Source of the DNA: Prostheceraeus crozeri
Lineage: Eukaryota > Platyhelminthes > Polycladida > Euryleptidae
NCBI GenBank assembly: GCA_907163375.1
Contig: CAJQUW010003622.1
Location: forward strand, 434,001 to 498,000
Length of the DNA: 64,000 bases
Reading direction: 5' to 3'
Part shown: piece after piece, positions 20,407 to 29,400 of the stretch
Position numbering within the stretch: position 1 is the stretch's first letter
Layout: each line of letters begins with the position of its first letter
The notes under the pieces: generated by a model
Databases searched by the model: none
Seen by the model: only the letters and a program-made list of their open reading frames with translations
Told to the model about the DNA's origin: nothing
Translations under genes and position numbers: made by a program

Positions 20407-21684
20407 ATGGAGTGTAAAACTTCCGGTTTTTGTTTGTTCGATCAACAAGCCATACAGACAGATATTCTTAGTTCAAGTATTGTAGATTATCATCCTCGAA
20501 CAGCTGAGAATGCTGGCCCCATTGAATTTGTTATTCCTGGTGGTAGTGATGACTACATAGATTTGAGTTATGCGATGCTTGATTTGAGGTTTAGAATTCA
20601 GCAAGCAGATGGAACTGCTATTGACGATGCACATAAAGTTGGACTGAACAATTTACCATTGACTACATTACTTCGTGATGTTTCTCTAACGATTGGAGAG
20701 CAGCAAGTGGAAGGTGGTCAAAGCGATTATCCCTATAAATCATATTTCAATCATGTATCACAGTTTCATCCAGCAGCACAAAAAAGTCATATGGAAGCCA
20801 TGGGATGGTACAGAGATGAAGCAGGAAAATTTGATGTTGAAACAAACAGTGGCTTTGTAAAGCGATCTGCTATGATTAAAGATAGTAGAGTATGTCAGCT
20901 ATATGGTCCGCTGAATTTAGACTTCTTTAGACAGTCAAAGTTTTTACTGTGTAATACCAGCATGCGACTCAAGCTGACATTGAATAAGCCTGAATTTGCG
21001 CTGAATGCATTTGCTAAAGTTGACAATTTTAGAATTCATGTGGAAGATATTGCACTTTACATTCGTCGAGTAGTACCGAATCCAAGTGTCATTAGAGGGC
21101 ATGCTGAAGGCCTTAACCGCCAAAATGCCATTTACCCCATTCAGCATACAAAGCTTCTCACCTTTACAATTCCGAAAGATCAAAAGAGTTTCATGAAAGA
21201 TGGCCTCTTTCCATCGGAAGCACCGAAGCTCCTCATGGTGGCAATGGTTGAAAATGATGCATTTAATGGTAATATAAAGAAGAATCCTTTCAATTTTAAA
21301 CACAATCAGTTAAGTGAAATTGCTTTACGTGTAAATGGTGTGAGTCATCCTGGTCCACCCTACAAACCAGATTTTGCTTCAGATCAATTTATGCGCAGTT
21401 ATGTTGATTTTATGGATGTTTTTGACTTTTACAATACGGATGACACCAACGGACTGACTATGAAAGAGTTTAAGAGTGGATATACTATTTATGCATTTGA
21501 TTTGACTGCTGACAGCGATATTAGTGCACCCTATCGTCAAGCGAACGTGCCTCATAATATTCGTTTGGATTTAACGTTCAAAAGAACACTACCTGAGACG
21601 ATCAATGTATTAATTTATGCAGTCTTCGATTCAAATATTGAAATTACAAAGTATCGTGACGTGATTCTTCAATATAATCGTTAA
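20407..21684 (+). CDS. Polinton capsid-protein candidate (F54H12.2-like)
   Basis: 425 residues, ATG at 20407. It is the kind of protein often labelled 'F54H12.2-like' in animal genomes, with features such as EFVIPGG near residue 41, YIDLSYAMLDLRFRI, TTLLRDVSLTIGEQQVEG, YPYKSYF and a C-terminal FDSNIEI. The alternation of beta-type segments suits a jelly-roll capsid protein. Its position between the core-like protein and the protease matches capsid clusters in Polintons. I infer a major virion protein; length is below that of classic double jelly-roll capsids, so structure prediction is needed. Confidence 0.6.
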   Translation: MECKTSGFCLFDQQAIQTDILSSSIVDYHPRTAENAGPIEFVIPGGSDDYIDLSYAMLDLRFRIQQADGTAIDDAHKVGLNNLPLTTLLRDVSLTIGEQQVEGGQSDYPYKSYFNHVSQFHPAAQKSHMEAMGWYRDEAGKFDVETNSGFVKRSAMIKDSRVCQLYGPLNLDFFRQSKFLLCNTSMRLKLTLNKPEFALNAFAKVDNFRIHVEDIALYIRRVVPNPSVIRGHAEGLNRQNAIYPIQHTKLLTFTIPKDQKSFMKDGLFPSEAPKLLMVAMVENDAFNGNIKKNPFNFKHNQLSEIALRVNGVSHPGPPYKPDFASDQFMRSYVDFMDVFDFYNTDDTNGLTMKEFKSGYTIYAFDLTADSDISAPYRQANVPHNIRLDLTFKRTLPETINVLIYAVFDSNIEITKYRDVILQYNR

Positions 21685-22145
21685 TGAGTTGGTTGACTGC
21701 TGACGATATTAAGACTAAAGTGCAGCGTAATGCAGACGAAGCGACGTTGAAAGCTTTCGATAATGTCTATTCACTCGATACCTTACCACCTGCAGTAAAT
21801 CACTATCCCATCTTTATTGTGCTAAACACTCATTCACAGAATTTAGGCGGTGAGCATTGGAAAGCGATCTTTGTTGGAGAAGACCGACGTGGTGAACTAT
21901 TTGACTCTCTTGCTCAACCTCCAAATATACCAACACAGCAGTGGTTGAGAAAACATACGCGTCAATATCAGCGAAATGAACGCATACTACAACATCCACT
22001 TTCATCAACGTGTGGTGCTTTTGTACTGTACTTCATCTTAAGACGTTTACATGTATCTCGATTTGTATCTGTTATTCAAAACTTTTCATGTAATCCATCC
22101 TCTAATGAAAAAATGATTTGTAAGTTCTATCATGATTTGAAATAA
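21684..22145 (+). CDS. Polinton adenain-like cysteine protease
   Basis: 153 residues, starting at the TAATG overlap with the capsid gene. Catalytic pattern: His in GGEHWKAIF (about residue 58), acidic residue in ELFDSL, Gln and Cys in LQHPLSSTCGAFVLYF (about 103 and 110). This order matches adenovirus protease and the Ulp1 fold. It would cut virion proteins at Gly-Gly sites, such as those in the two core-like proteins nearby. AATAAA at 22141-22146 overlaps the stop and can end the rightward transcript. Confidence 0.88.
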   Translation: MSWLTADDIKTKVQRNADEATLKAFDNVYSLDTLPPAVNHYPIFIVLNTHSQNLGGEHWKAIFVGEDRRGELFDSLAQPPNIPTQQWLRKHTRQYQRNERILQHPLSSTCGAFVLYFILRRLHVSRFVSVIQNFSCNPSSNEKMICKFYHDLK

Positions 22146-22171
22146 AAACATCATGTTGGAAAAATTGTTTT

Positions 22172-22717
22172 TTATTTTACAATCCGCTGGGTACGTACAT
22201 ACTCAATGAGATAGTCTAGGATCATATTTGCTTGTACATGAGATTTTAGTCCAGTAATGATCACTTTACTATTATGAAAGATTGCCACATGCACAGGTAA
22301 CCAACAACTAATGAGAGCTGCAGGAAAAAGTTCGGGTTCATAACACAAACTGTAACTGCTGGTACGAATCTTCAAAAATGATAGACTGTCACTCAATTGA
22401 GTAGAGATCACCATATTGTCCACAGTCAGATTCGACATCACACACCTCTCCCTCTTCCATATCCGACGTAGTAGTCTTTGTAGCTCTAAGCGCATTGACT
22501 GCGCCGATGAATGAGAAAGGGCGCCGAGAATCTGTACAGTCCCATTTGGGAAGAGTTGAAGATTCCGTGAATTGTTCATCTTCACCACTAACATTTGAGG
22601 ACGACCCGCGTAATACTTGCTGTTTGGAAGCTGTTGGTGTAATGTTGTGAGATCGATTTTGGTGTAGAGTCTGAAGCGACGGAGAATGTTGACGATGGTG
22701 TAGCGATGGCGCTTCAT
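22172..22717 (-). CDS. TATA-binding-protein-like protein encoded by the Polinton
   Basis: 181 residues from ATG 22717. Two tandem TBP-type repeats are visible. Repeat 1 (about 5-85): RYTIVNILRRFRL, then NSKYYAGRP, a strand VVKMNNSRNLQLFPNGTVQI and LGALSHSSAQS. Repeat 2 (about 93-173): SNLTVDNMVIS, then YEPELFP (126-132), VHVAIFHNSKVIITG (142-156) and LKSHVQANMILDYL. YEPELFP and the 'F.SGKVV.TGAK' strand are the signature of TBP, and the two-repeat length equals a full saddle. Residues that intercalate DNA (usually Phe pairs) are only partly kept. It could bind promoters inside the element or titrate host TBP. AATAAA (minus, 22176-22171) overlaps the stop. Confidence 0.72.
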   Translation of the reverse strand: MKRHRYTIVNILRRFRLYTKIDLTTLHQQLPNSKYYAGRPQMLVVKMNNSRNLQLFPNGTVQILGALSHSSAQSMRLELQRLLRRIWKRERCVMSNLTVDNMVISTQLSDSLSFLKIRTSSYSLCYEPELFPAALISCWLPVHVAIFHNSKVIITGLKSHVQANMILDYLIEYVRTQRIVK

Positions 22718-23041
22718 GATGAAAGAATGAGTAAATTGAGCGATGTACCTTCCTTTTATACTTTTCCCAACTACCTTGATGAAATGTGAAGTTAGTATGA
22801 AGTTGGGAATGATAGAGTTGAATTCGCCGATTGTTGACGCGCAACCAGATGCGATTTCCAATACGTGAATGTCTTTTCATATAGAAGTATTTTAAATCCT
22901 TCATGATATGATGTAGAGATTGAAAAAATGGCGATAAGATAAAGCAAACTCTCTTCTCACATTTCCAGTTGAATCTTTGAAATAGACGTTTCGATCATGA
23001 TCCGTTTCAATACGTTGTAGGGAATCTAATTTCCAACTCAT
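22718..23041 (-). pseudogene. second copy of a small Polinton gene family (PC4-like?), looks broken
   Basis: Translations here resemble the intact neighbour at 23064-23420: both have LDSLQ followed by a basic/acidic mix with a VYFK/VHFK strand, a MKDL or MRDL segment with YF, an 'IQLYHSQ/IQIYHSH' strand and a WEKY..(K/Y)(V/I)HRSI helix. It is a diverged tandem duplicate and looks broken. It lies directly upstream of the TBP-like gene on the same strand. Confidence 0.5.
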
Positions 23042-23063
23042 GGTGCGTGATAGTCATGTCTGA

Positions 23064-23420
23064 TTAAGATTTGCATAGTAGGGCGATGAACTCACGACGA
23101 ATAAATGTCATGATGGAGCGATGTATGTATCTTCTATACTTCTCCCAATTGTATTTGCGAAATGAGAAACAGTTTGCGGAATGAGAATGGTAGATTTGAA
23201 TTTCATTTCTGTTATGTTGAAGCCAAACTTGATCACCCAGGGAGATGAATCTTAATGTTTCAAAATATTCCAAATCCCTCATGATATCATTGAGGTTGAC
23301 AAATTGTCGCCATGTTAATGTAATTCCTCTTGATGTATGACCATGAGAATTTTTGAAATGTACGTTTCCATCACGATCAACTCTGATATATTGTAGAGAG
23401 TCCAAAATCCAAGTCTTCAT
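23064..23420 (-). CDS. Polinton small protein, possibly PC4-like ssDNA-binding/transcription cofactor
   Basis: 118 residues from ATG 23420. It reads as two similar halves, each with a strand pair, a turn and a C-terminal helix: LDSLQYIRVD ... GITLTWRQFVNLNDIMRDL, and FISLGDQVWLQHN ... FSFRKYNWEKYRRYIHRSI. The 'GI(T/S)L....W..L' helix start and the charged strands recall PC4/SUB1. PC4 stimulates transcription and binds single-stranded DNA. The call is tentative, but standing beside a TBP-like gene on the same strand strengthens it. A second, decayed copy follows downstream. Confidence 0.4.
   Translation of the reverse strand: MKTWILDSLQYIRVDRDGNVHFKNSHGHTSRGITLTWRQFVNLNDIMRDLEYFETLRFISLGDQVWLQHNRNEIQIYHSHSANCFSFRKYNWEKYRRYIHRSIMTFIRREFIALLCKS
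23069..23076 (-). promoter_or_regulatory. ATGCAAAT motif (minus strand) before the second small-gene copy
   Basis: Minus-strand ATGCAAAT, 35 bp before an ATG at 23041. It lies inside the tail of the gene ahead. Confidence 0.35.
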
Positions 23421-23426
23421 GATGTT

Positions 23427-23434
23427 ATGCAAAG
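23427..23434 (+). promoter_or_regulatory. ATGCAAAG motif in a divergent intergenic gap
   Basis: ATGCAAAG lies in the 35-bp gap between the leftward gene starting at 23420 and the rightward gene starting at 23456 (29 bp before that ATG). An AATATAAAA stretch follows at about 23446. Confidence 0.4.
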
Positions 23435-23455
23435 TTGCAGATTAGCAATATAAAA

Positions 23456-24853
23456 ATGTCGTTTTATCATATTTTGCTTAGCAATGCGGCTACAAAGAGA
23501 TTTACTAGTAATCGAGCCGCAGTCTTTTCTACTCCCATTGATCATGCACAACAGCTAAATGGGAATTGGGAAGTGGGTGTCACTCAACTTGTTTATAGCA
23601 ACTGTGTCTATACTTTTGATCATGAGGTGATGACTATTAATATGAGACGTACAGCTGCTTACCAATGTGAAAAGGGCTGCCGAGTATACATTCCACAGTG
23701 GCCAAAGAAAGATCTCTTATCATGTAAAAAGTTTATATATGATTTCTTGAATAAAGCGTGTAAACATATTGCCCAATTTACTCCACACAATGATGATTAT
23801 ACTTATATACATCATGTAGTTGAGAAAGATTGGATTGTTGGTTTAAGTCCAAGTTTAAGAAATGATTTAGGTTACCTCGCTAGCGCCTTGACAAGCTATG
23901 ATAATTTTAACGTTAATTACCACATAAGTGCTCATAAACAGTTAATATATCGAGAGGAAGCTTATTATGTAGATCTTATTCCAAAAAATGAGAAGACGTT
24001 GGTGAAGAAGATTGTGATTAAGCCAAGAAAGACAAACATGACTCCTGAAACATTATTGAAGAAATTTAATTATCTCCTTCGAGTTGATGGTAAACAAGTG
24101 ACAACATTGACTTATATTAAATCATCTAATCATATTGCAATAAGTAAATTAAATGATGATGATCTAGTATTAATTTGTTCAAAAGATTTTCATCAGTTCT
24201 TGCGACATCATTCTGCAGCTGTTCATGGAAAATTTAATATGCAACATTTACCATGTGAAAGGTCAAATCAATTTGATACAGAATGGAGCGTATCTTTATA
24301 CAGAAAGTGTGTAGAGCCTTTCGGTGGTATCTTACATGAAACAAGAGTGCTGATGCCTCGCATCATTACTTCAGTTAAATTGGTTGTAGATTATTTAAAT
24401 GAAGTGATTAATGACCAACATATTTCATTTTCTGAAAAAGAAGGTACTTTGTCTCTCACTATAAGTGGAAAAGGTATTGAACTAATTATGGATAAAACTC
24501 TAATGGACATTTTGGGTTTTGACCAAAATATCTTTAAAAGTGGTACTGTAACCAAAGCTAGCGCAGACATGTCGCTATCGCGTCGTATTAACTATTTTCA
24601 GATATATTCCAATATTGGTGAAGATGTACGTGTGGGAGATGTTGAAGCTCCATTGTTAGCAATGATACCATACCAGCCAAAGAGCTGCAGTATTTTATCT
24701 GAGCATACTTTCAAGAAAGTGCATTATACAAAGCTGAAATCAAACTACATCCCACAAATTGATATTGCCATTTATGACGATGCTGGTGCGTTGATTCCTT
24801 TTCATAAAGATGCTGTGACAAGTATCACACTCCATTTCCGAATGAAGAGTTAA
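23456..24853 (+). CDS. Polinton 'WEVGV' protein, paralogue 1 (virion protein candidate)
   Basis: 465 residues from ATG 23456. The N-terminus has the pattern FYHILLSNAA..., then PIDHAQQLNGNWEVGVTQLVY at about residue 30-50. This module (peptide start with L.SN, then 'L.G.WEVG(V/L)..' ) is common in animal Polinton-like elements beside the capsid genes. The rest is beta-rich without a known domain. The adjacent downstream gene is a paralogue. A minor capsid, vertex or fibre role is plausible but unproven. Confidence 0.6.
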   Translation: MSFYHILLSNAATKRFTSNRAAVFSTPIDHAQQLNGNWEVGVTQLVYSNCVYTFDHEVMTINMRRTAAYQCEKGCRVYIPQWPKKDLLSCKKFIYDFLNKACKHIAQFTPHNDDYTYIHHVVEKDWIVGLSPSLRNDLGYLASALTSYDNFNVNYHISAHKQLIYREEAYYVDLIPKNEKTLVKKIVIKPRKTNMTPETLLKKFNYLLRVDGKQVTTLTYIKSSNHIAISKLNDDDLVLICSKDFHQFLRHHSAAVHGKFNMQHLPCERSNQFDTEWSVSLYRKCVEPFGGILHETRVLMPRIITSVKLVVDYLNEVINDQHISFSEKEGTLSLTISGKGIELIMDKTLMDILGFDQNIFKSGTVTKASADMSLSRRINYFQIYSNIGEDVRVGDVEAPLLAMIPYQPKSCSILSEHTFKKVHYTKLKSNYIPQIDIAIYDDAGALIPFHKDAVTSITLHFRMKS

Positions 24854-24860
24854 TGCAAAC
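24853..24860 (+). promoter_or_regulatory. ATGCAAAC motif before WEVGV paralogue 2
   Basis: ATGCAAAC directly behind the previous stop. It is 40 bp before the ATG at 24893, but only 10 bp before the alternative ATG at 24863; the spacing at the other sites (29-46 bp) therefore favours 24893. Confidence 0.4.
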
Positions 24861-24892
24861 GTATGCTAATATATTTTTCCAATGTGAATAAT

Positions 24893-26413
24893 ATGGAAAG
24901 TGAAAATAAGGACTCGTTTCTAATCTACTTGCCCAGTAATGCTTCTATGAATAAATTTCCCAAAAATAAACCATCAGACTATCGAGTAGAATTAAATCGC
25001 CCACTGCATTTAGAAGGTGAATGGGAGGTTGGCGTTTCTAGTATTTGCTATGATAGCAATATTCAGAATGTGAATGATTTGGAAGAAATGATATTGACTC
25101 TTCGCACCCATGATGGAATAACGATGAATAATGCATTTCAGTTCCCATACAATTTAACATCAGATGGAAAGTGGAACTATGAATGGATTCAGATAAAATC
25201 AGATTCTTATGAGCCATTTGGGAATGAGAAAATTATTAAGGCATTCAACAGTGGTAATACTTCCATCATGAAGAATAAAAATCAGAAAGCTTATGAGTTT
25301 ACTATCTATCATTGGAGTGGGAGACAGTTCCTCCGCTTTCATTCTTTTACTAAAGGTCTTACGCTGAGGTTGGATAGTGAATTCTATCCGCATCTCGGTT
25401 TTGGTCATGGACTACATCTAACGTCAATTGCTACTGCAAATGTTAGAAAAGTTTATTCAAATCGAATCAACAAATTTCATTATAGATTTAAAATATTTGA
25501 TGAAGATGTTGTAGAATGCGAAGAACGCATCATTTTGAAAAAGCGTGGTGTTCAACCTTTATCACTTATTGAGTTAGTAAAACGATGGAATGAGACTGTG
25601 GGTAAGAAGTATGGAGAGAAAATTATGGCGGACAAAAATAAGTTGGTTATTCAGAAATATAATGACAAACTTACAGTTTATTTCTCTCCAACCTTGCGTC
25701 ATTTTGTAAGACATTATACACCTATTATTGGAAGCGGTGTGGTATATGCTTCTCATGAATATCACACTAAAGCTGATTCAGTTAATGATGAATGGTGGGT
25801 GGACATCTATGGCGATCGCATCAAGAAAATTTACCAGTCTTATGAAGAATCTAAAGTTGCTATCAATATAATGCCGCGTCTATATCATACAGTTGAAAGC
25901 TTCATTCATGTAGTAAATCCTTATATACAACAGAAGTTGAAGCATGTGATGAAAAGTAAATATGATGTAAAGACACACCACATTTCGTTTTCAATTGAAA
26001 ATCAACGCGTTGTTCTGAGACTGGGTGATGACATTCAATGTCAATTGAGTAAAAATTTGAAAAAACTCTTTGGTTTTTCAATGCTACAAACTGTGTTTGC
26101 TGCTGCGCATACGATTGGTATAGAAACACCAATGACACTTGATAAACATGAACAGCACCTTTACATTCAAAGTGATTTGATTCTACCTATTTCTGTTGGT
26201 GAGAAAAAAGAATACATTTTACGTGATTTCATTCATGATAAAGACGCTTCATATGGAATAGTCGAGAAGATGTTTGAATCTATTTTCTATCATCCCGTCG
26301 TCAAACAAACTATACCCTCTATTGCTATCAAAATTACCAATGGTTTACAAGAGTGCATCCATGTGAAAGATACTAAATCCCTCATAACGTTAGTGTTTCG
26401 GAAAACAAAGTGA
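24893..26413 (+). CDS. Polinton 'WEVGV' protein, paralogue 2
   Basis: 506 residues from ATG 24893 (an in-frame ATG at 24863 would add ten). The N-terminus reads DSFLIYLPSNASM, then YRVELNRPLHLEGEWEVGVSSICY. This is the canonical form of the module: L(P)SN.SM, a strand pair, and 'L.GEWEVGV'. Gene order, length and several C-terminal motifs (GFSMLQT versus GFDQNIF; HLYIQSD versus FQIYSN) parallel paralogue 1. It converges with the polymerase gene and overlaps its end by 24 bp. Confidence 0.6.
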   Translation: MESENKDSFLIYLPSNASMNKFPKNKPSDYRVELNRPLHLEGEWEVGVSSICYDSNIQNVNDLEEMILTLRTHDGITMNNAFQFPYNLTSDGKWNYEWIQIKSDSYEPFGNEKIIKAFNSGNTSIMKNKNQKAYEFTIYHWSGRQFLRFHSFTKGLTLRLDSEFYPHLGFGHGLHLTSIATANVRKVYSNRINKFHYRFKIFDEDVVECEERIILKKRGVQPLSLIELVKRWNETVGKKYGEKIMADKNKLVIQKYNDKLTVYFSPTLRHFVRHYTPIIGSGVVYASHEYHTKADSVNDEWWVDIYGDRIKKIYQSYEESKVAINIMPRLYHTVESFIHVVNPYIQQKLKHVMKSKYDVKTHHISFSIENQRVVLRLGDDIQCQLSKNLKKLFGFSMLQTVFAAAHTIGIETPMTLDKHEQHLYIQSDLILPISVGEKKEYILRDFIHDKDASYGIVEKMFESIFYHPVVKQTIPSIAIKITNGLQECIHVKDTKSLITLVFRKTK

Positions 26414-29400
26414 AGTCTTTATACAACATTTATTGAAATATGTACATGAATGTGAAGGAATAGACTTTATCTCCTTCCCTGCTGTCTCATCCTTAAAGCA
26501 GCCAAGTTTTGCCTTATTTTTGATGGAGTATAGTGGATGATTAGCAGGATAATTTGATGTATCAAAATATCTTTCTAAAGATTTTCCTACTTCATTAAAA
26601 TTTAAATCTTTTTGAGTGGTAATACCTAAAAAGAAACTATCTGTGTCACCACCCAACAAACGAACCTCTTTTACGAGAGGACACGGTTTTAGTATTTTAT
26701 AGAAGAGTTGATACATTTCAAGCTTGGAGTAATCTAGAACAGCTTGACCAATATAGATGGGTTTGCACAACTCAACTTCAGATTTTATCATTTTAATACC
26801 TACAAGATCCTCATCGATTATGTCTCTATCGATGAATAGAGGTGATGAGATCAATTTGTGATACTTTTGATCATCATTAACTAGTTTGTAGTTTACGCGC
26901 TTTCTAACATCCTCCATCGTCTTACCAAATAGACTGTTGTTCTTATATTTATAAAAATCTTTTTCAAAATTATTTTGGGCTAGTGCACGTTTCTGACTGT
27001 TACTATCTATGTAGGGTTTGAGGAAGGCTTTCTGTCTAAATTTAATAATGCGGTGAACTCTTTTTAAAATCATGCCCATTTCTAAATAAAATTTTAAGAT
27101 GCTAAAGTGGACTAGATAGTTTTCCTTATCATATTGAGTGAGTAAAAGTTTGCGGCAAGGCTTATACTTGGGTTGTCCACATGATTCTAAATCTTTATGA
27201 AATTGTTTCATAAAGTCGGAAAACATATCTTTACTCACTTCACCTGATTCGGGTGCGAGTGGAAAATCTACGGTTTTATGTTTAATATTATTTGGATAGA
27301 TTAGATCTATCTCAAAATAATATCCCCAATCACCTTCATCTGGAATTGCTAGTATGTTGGAAGGGTTGGAGAAATGTTGAATTTCACTATCATCTAACCA
27401 GCTAAACTCAGAGTGAGGTAGCGGTTTGGATAATGAACTACCATACAAATTATTTTGGTCATAATACTTCAGATGAGTCTGGTCATTACCTACTATTTTT
27501 GATTTTAACCTATGTTTATTTACAAATGTGAGACCACCGCGAATTCCTCGCTCAAATAAATTATACATCTCTGGATCTTGTAAGAGGTGAATGGTCTCAC
27601 CAGTCATTTTAAAAGCAGACTTAAATGACATGGCTGGCAGACTGACAAAGTGGACGGGATCTAACTTATCTTCTTCTAATGCCACTCGTCGAAACTCCTG
27701 AAATACATCAGCCAGCAAAAATACATCTAACTTAAGGTAGGCAATCATATATTCACCAAATGTATGGCAGTCAAATTTGATCCATGCATCTTGTGCATGA
27801 TCATAATCTTCGGTCTTACATTCTGCGCCGCTCAAATCATTTTTAAATTTATCTATGGGCGGAAGAGAAGTCTCGCCGAGTTTACTAATTGCATCAAAAT
27901 ATGCATATGGAAAGACTCCTTTCCGTGTGATGACTTCATCGGTTAGATTTGGATATTGTTTCTTAAGATTTTGTGTTAGTGGAAGAGACTTTAGATTTTG
28001 CACGAGAGAGGCCAGTGATGCAGTCATAAATTGGTAGGAATCTAAAAATTTTATATCAAAATAGACCGTCTTATTTTCTTTAGTTTTATCGACAGGCACT
28101 TTTGCTGTCATGGCCATAAACTTCTCTCTCGTTTGTGCTATTACATCAAGCTTCCACTCTTTCATTTGACCTAAACCTCCTTTTATTATCATATGGCTGT
28201 CGTAGCCCTTGAAATTATGGAAAATGACGGGTAATGTACGCCGCTTCATCCTCAGCGAAAAATTACATTTTGAACAGAGTGCGTTTCTAAATTTACCAGT
28301 GATGTGGTCATGGTCGCGCACTTTCTTAATCTTATCATCGTCAAATGTTTTCCTACATTTGGGGCAAACGTTGCAACTATCAAATTTTGCTTGATCATCT
28401 GCTGTCATATGCAATGATCTGCGATAGAGTTCACCATCATACTTTTGTTGAAATTTTACAGCCTGTTCGAGGAATTGTAGGAATTGGTAAATACAATCCT
28501 CACCTTGCCAGACGTGCATTTTATTTTTTCTATTTTGGAAATGGTCATGCCATACTTCATAGCAGGAAATGGCTGCTGGTCGATGGATGTTATCATCGAT
28601 ATAACATTCGATGTCAGCATAGATGACACGAAGAGGACTTAGTTCATCGCCATTCTCTCTATATGAAAACTCCTTATCTTTGGGCATGCGTTCCATTTGC
28701 AGTTTACCTCGCTTACACCACTCATAATGAGTTTCAAATTTGTTTTTACTCCTAAAGTTCCGAATGCATCTGTCACAGTAATAAATCTCTGATGAGGTAG
28801 AATTTCTTAAGTGGTGGTATAAGCGAGAGATTTTGGGAATGCCGCAGTAGTGCCATTCCTCACTATCATCCTGTCTTACTAATAAAAGGTTGACAACATG
28901 ATCATAACAACTCGAACGCGAGTTGTAGCGCACACCCTTCAATCCCTTTTCCCAAACATGGAGAACTATTTTAATGTTGTTCAATTTTTCAAATTTTTCT
29001 ATATCTTTAATTTTCATATCGTCACTATTACAGTCATCGAAGTTTAATTCATTCTCCCACTGCCTATAGCTATATGTACGATTTCGATTCGCATTGATGT
29101 CATTATAGTGGAGAATGGAGAGGACAGCATATTTAAAACATTGCGATTCGCAATCGACATTGATGACTGCTGTTTTGTTTTTTAAATTTTTTGGAAGTTT
29201 AAAGGAGCCTCGACCACTATGATTTCCTAATAAACTGATTTTAAATAAGGCGGACTCAATGCCGTCAAAAATGAGACCGCTATCGCGCTCGTTAAATTTA
29301 TCAATATTTAATTTTAATCCTTGGATGTGAAAATTTATCCAAGACTCATAGTCTACAACCTCGGTTGCAGGAGAGGAGGGTATGTGAAACTCCAACCTCT

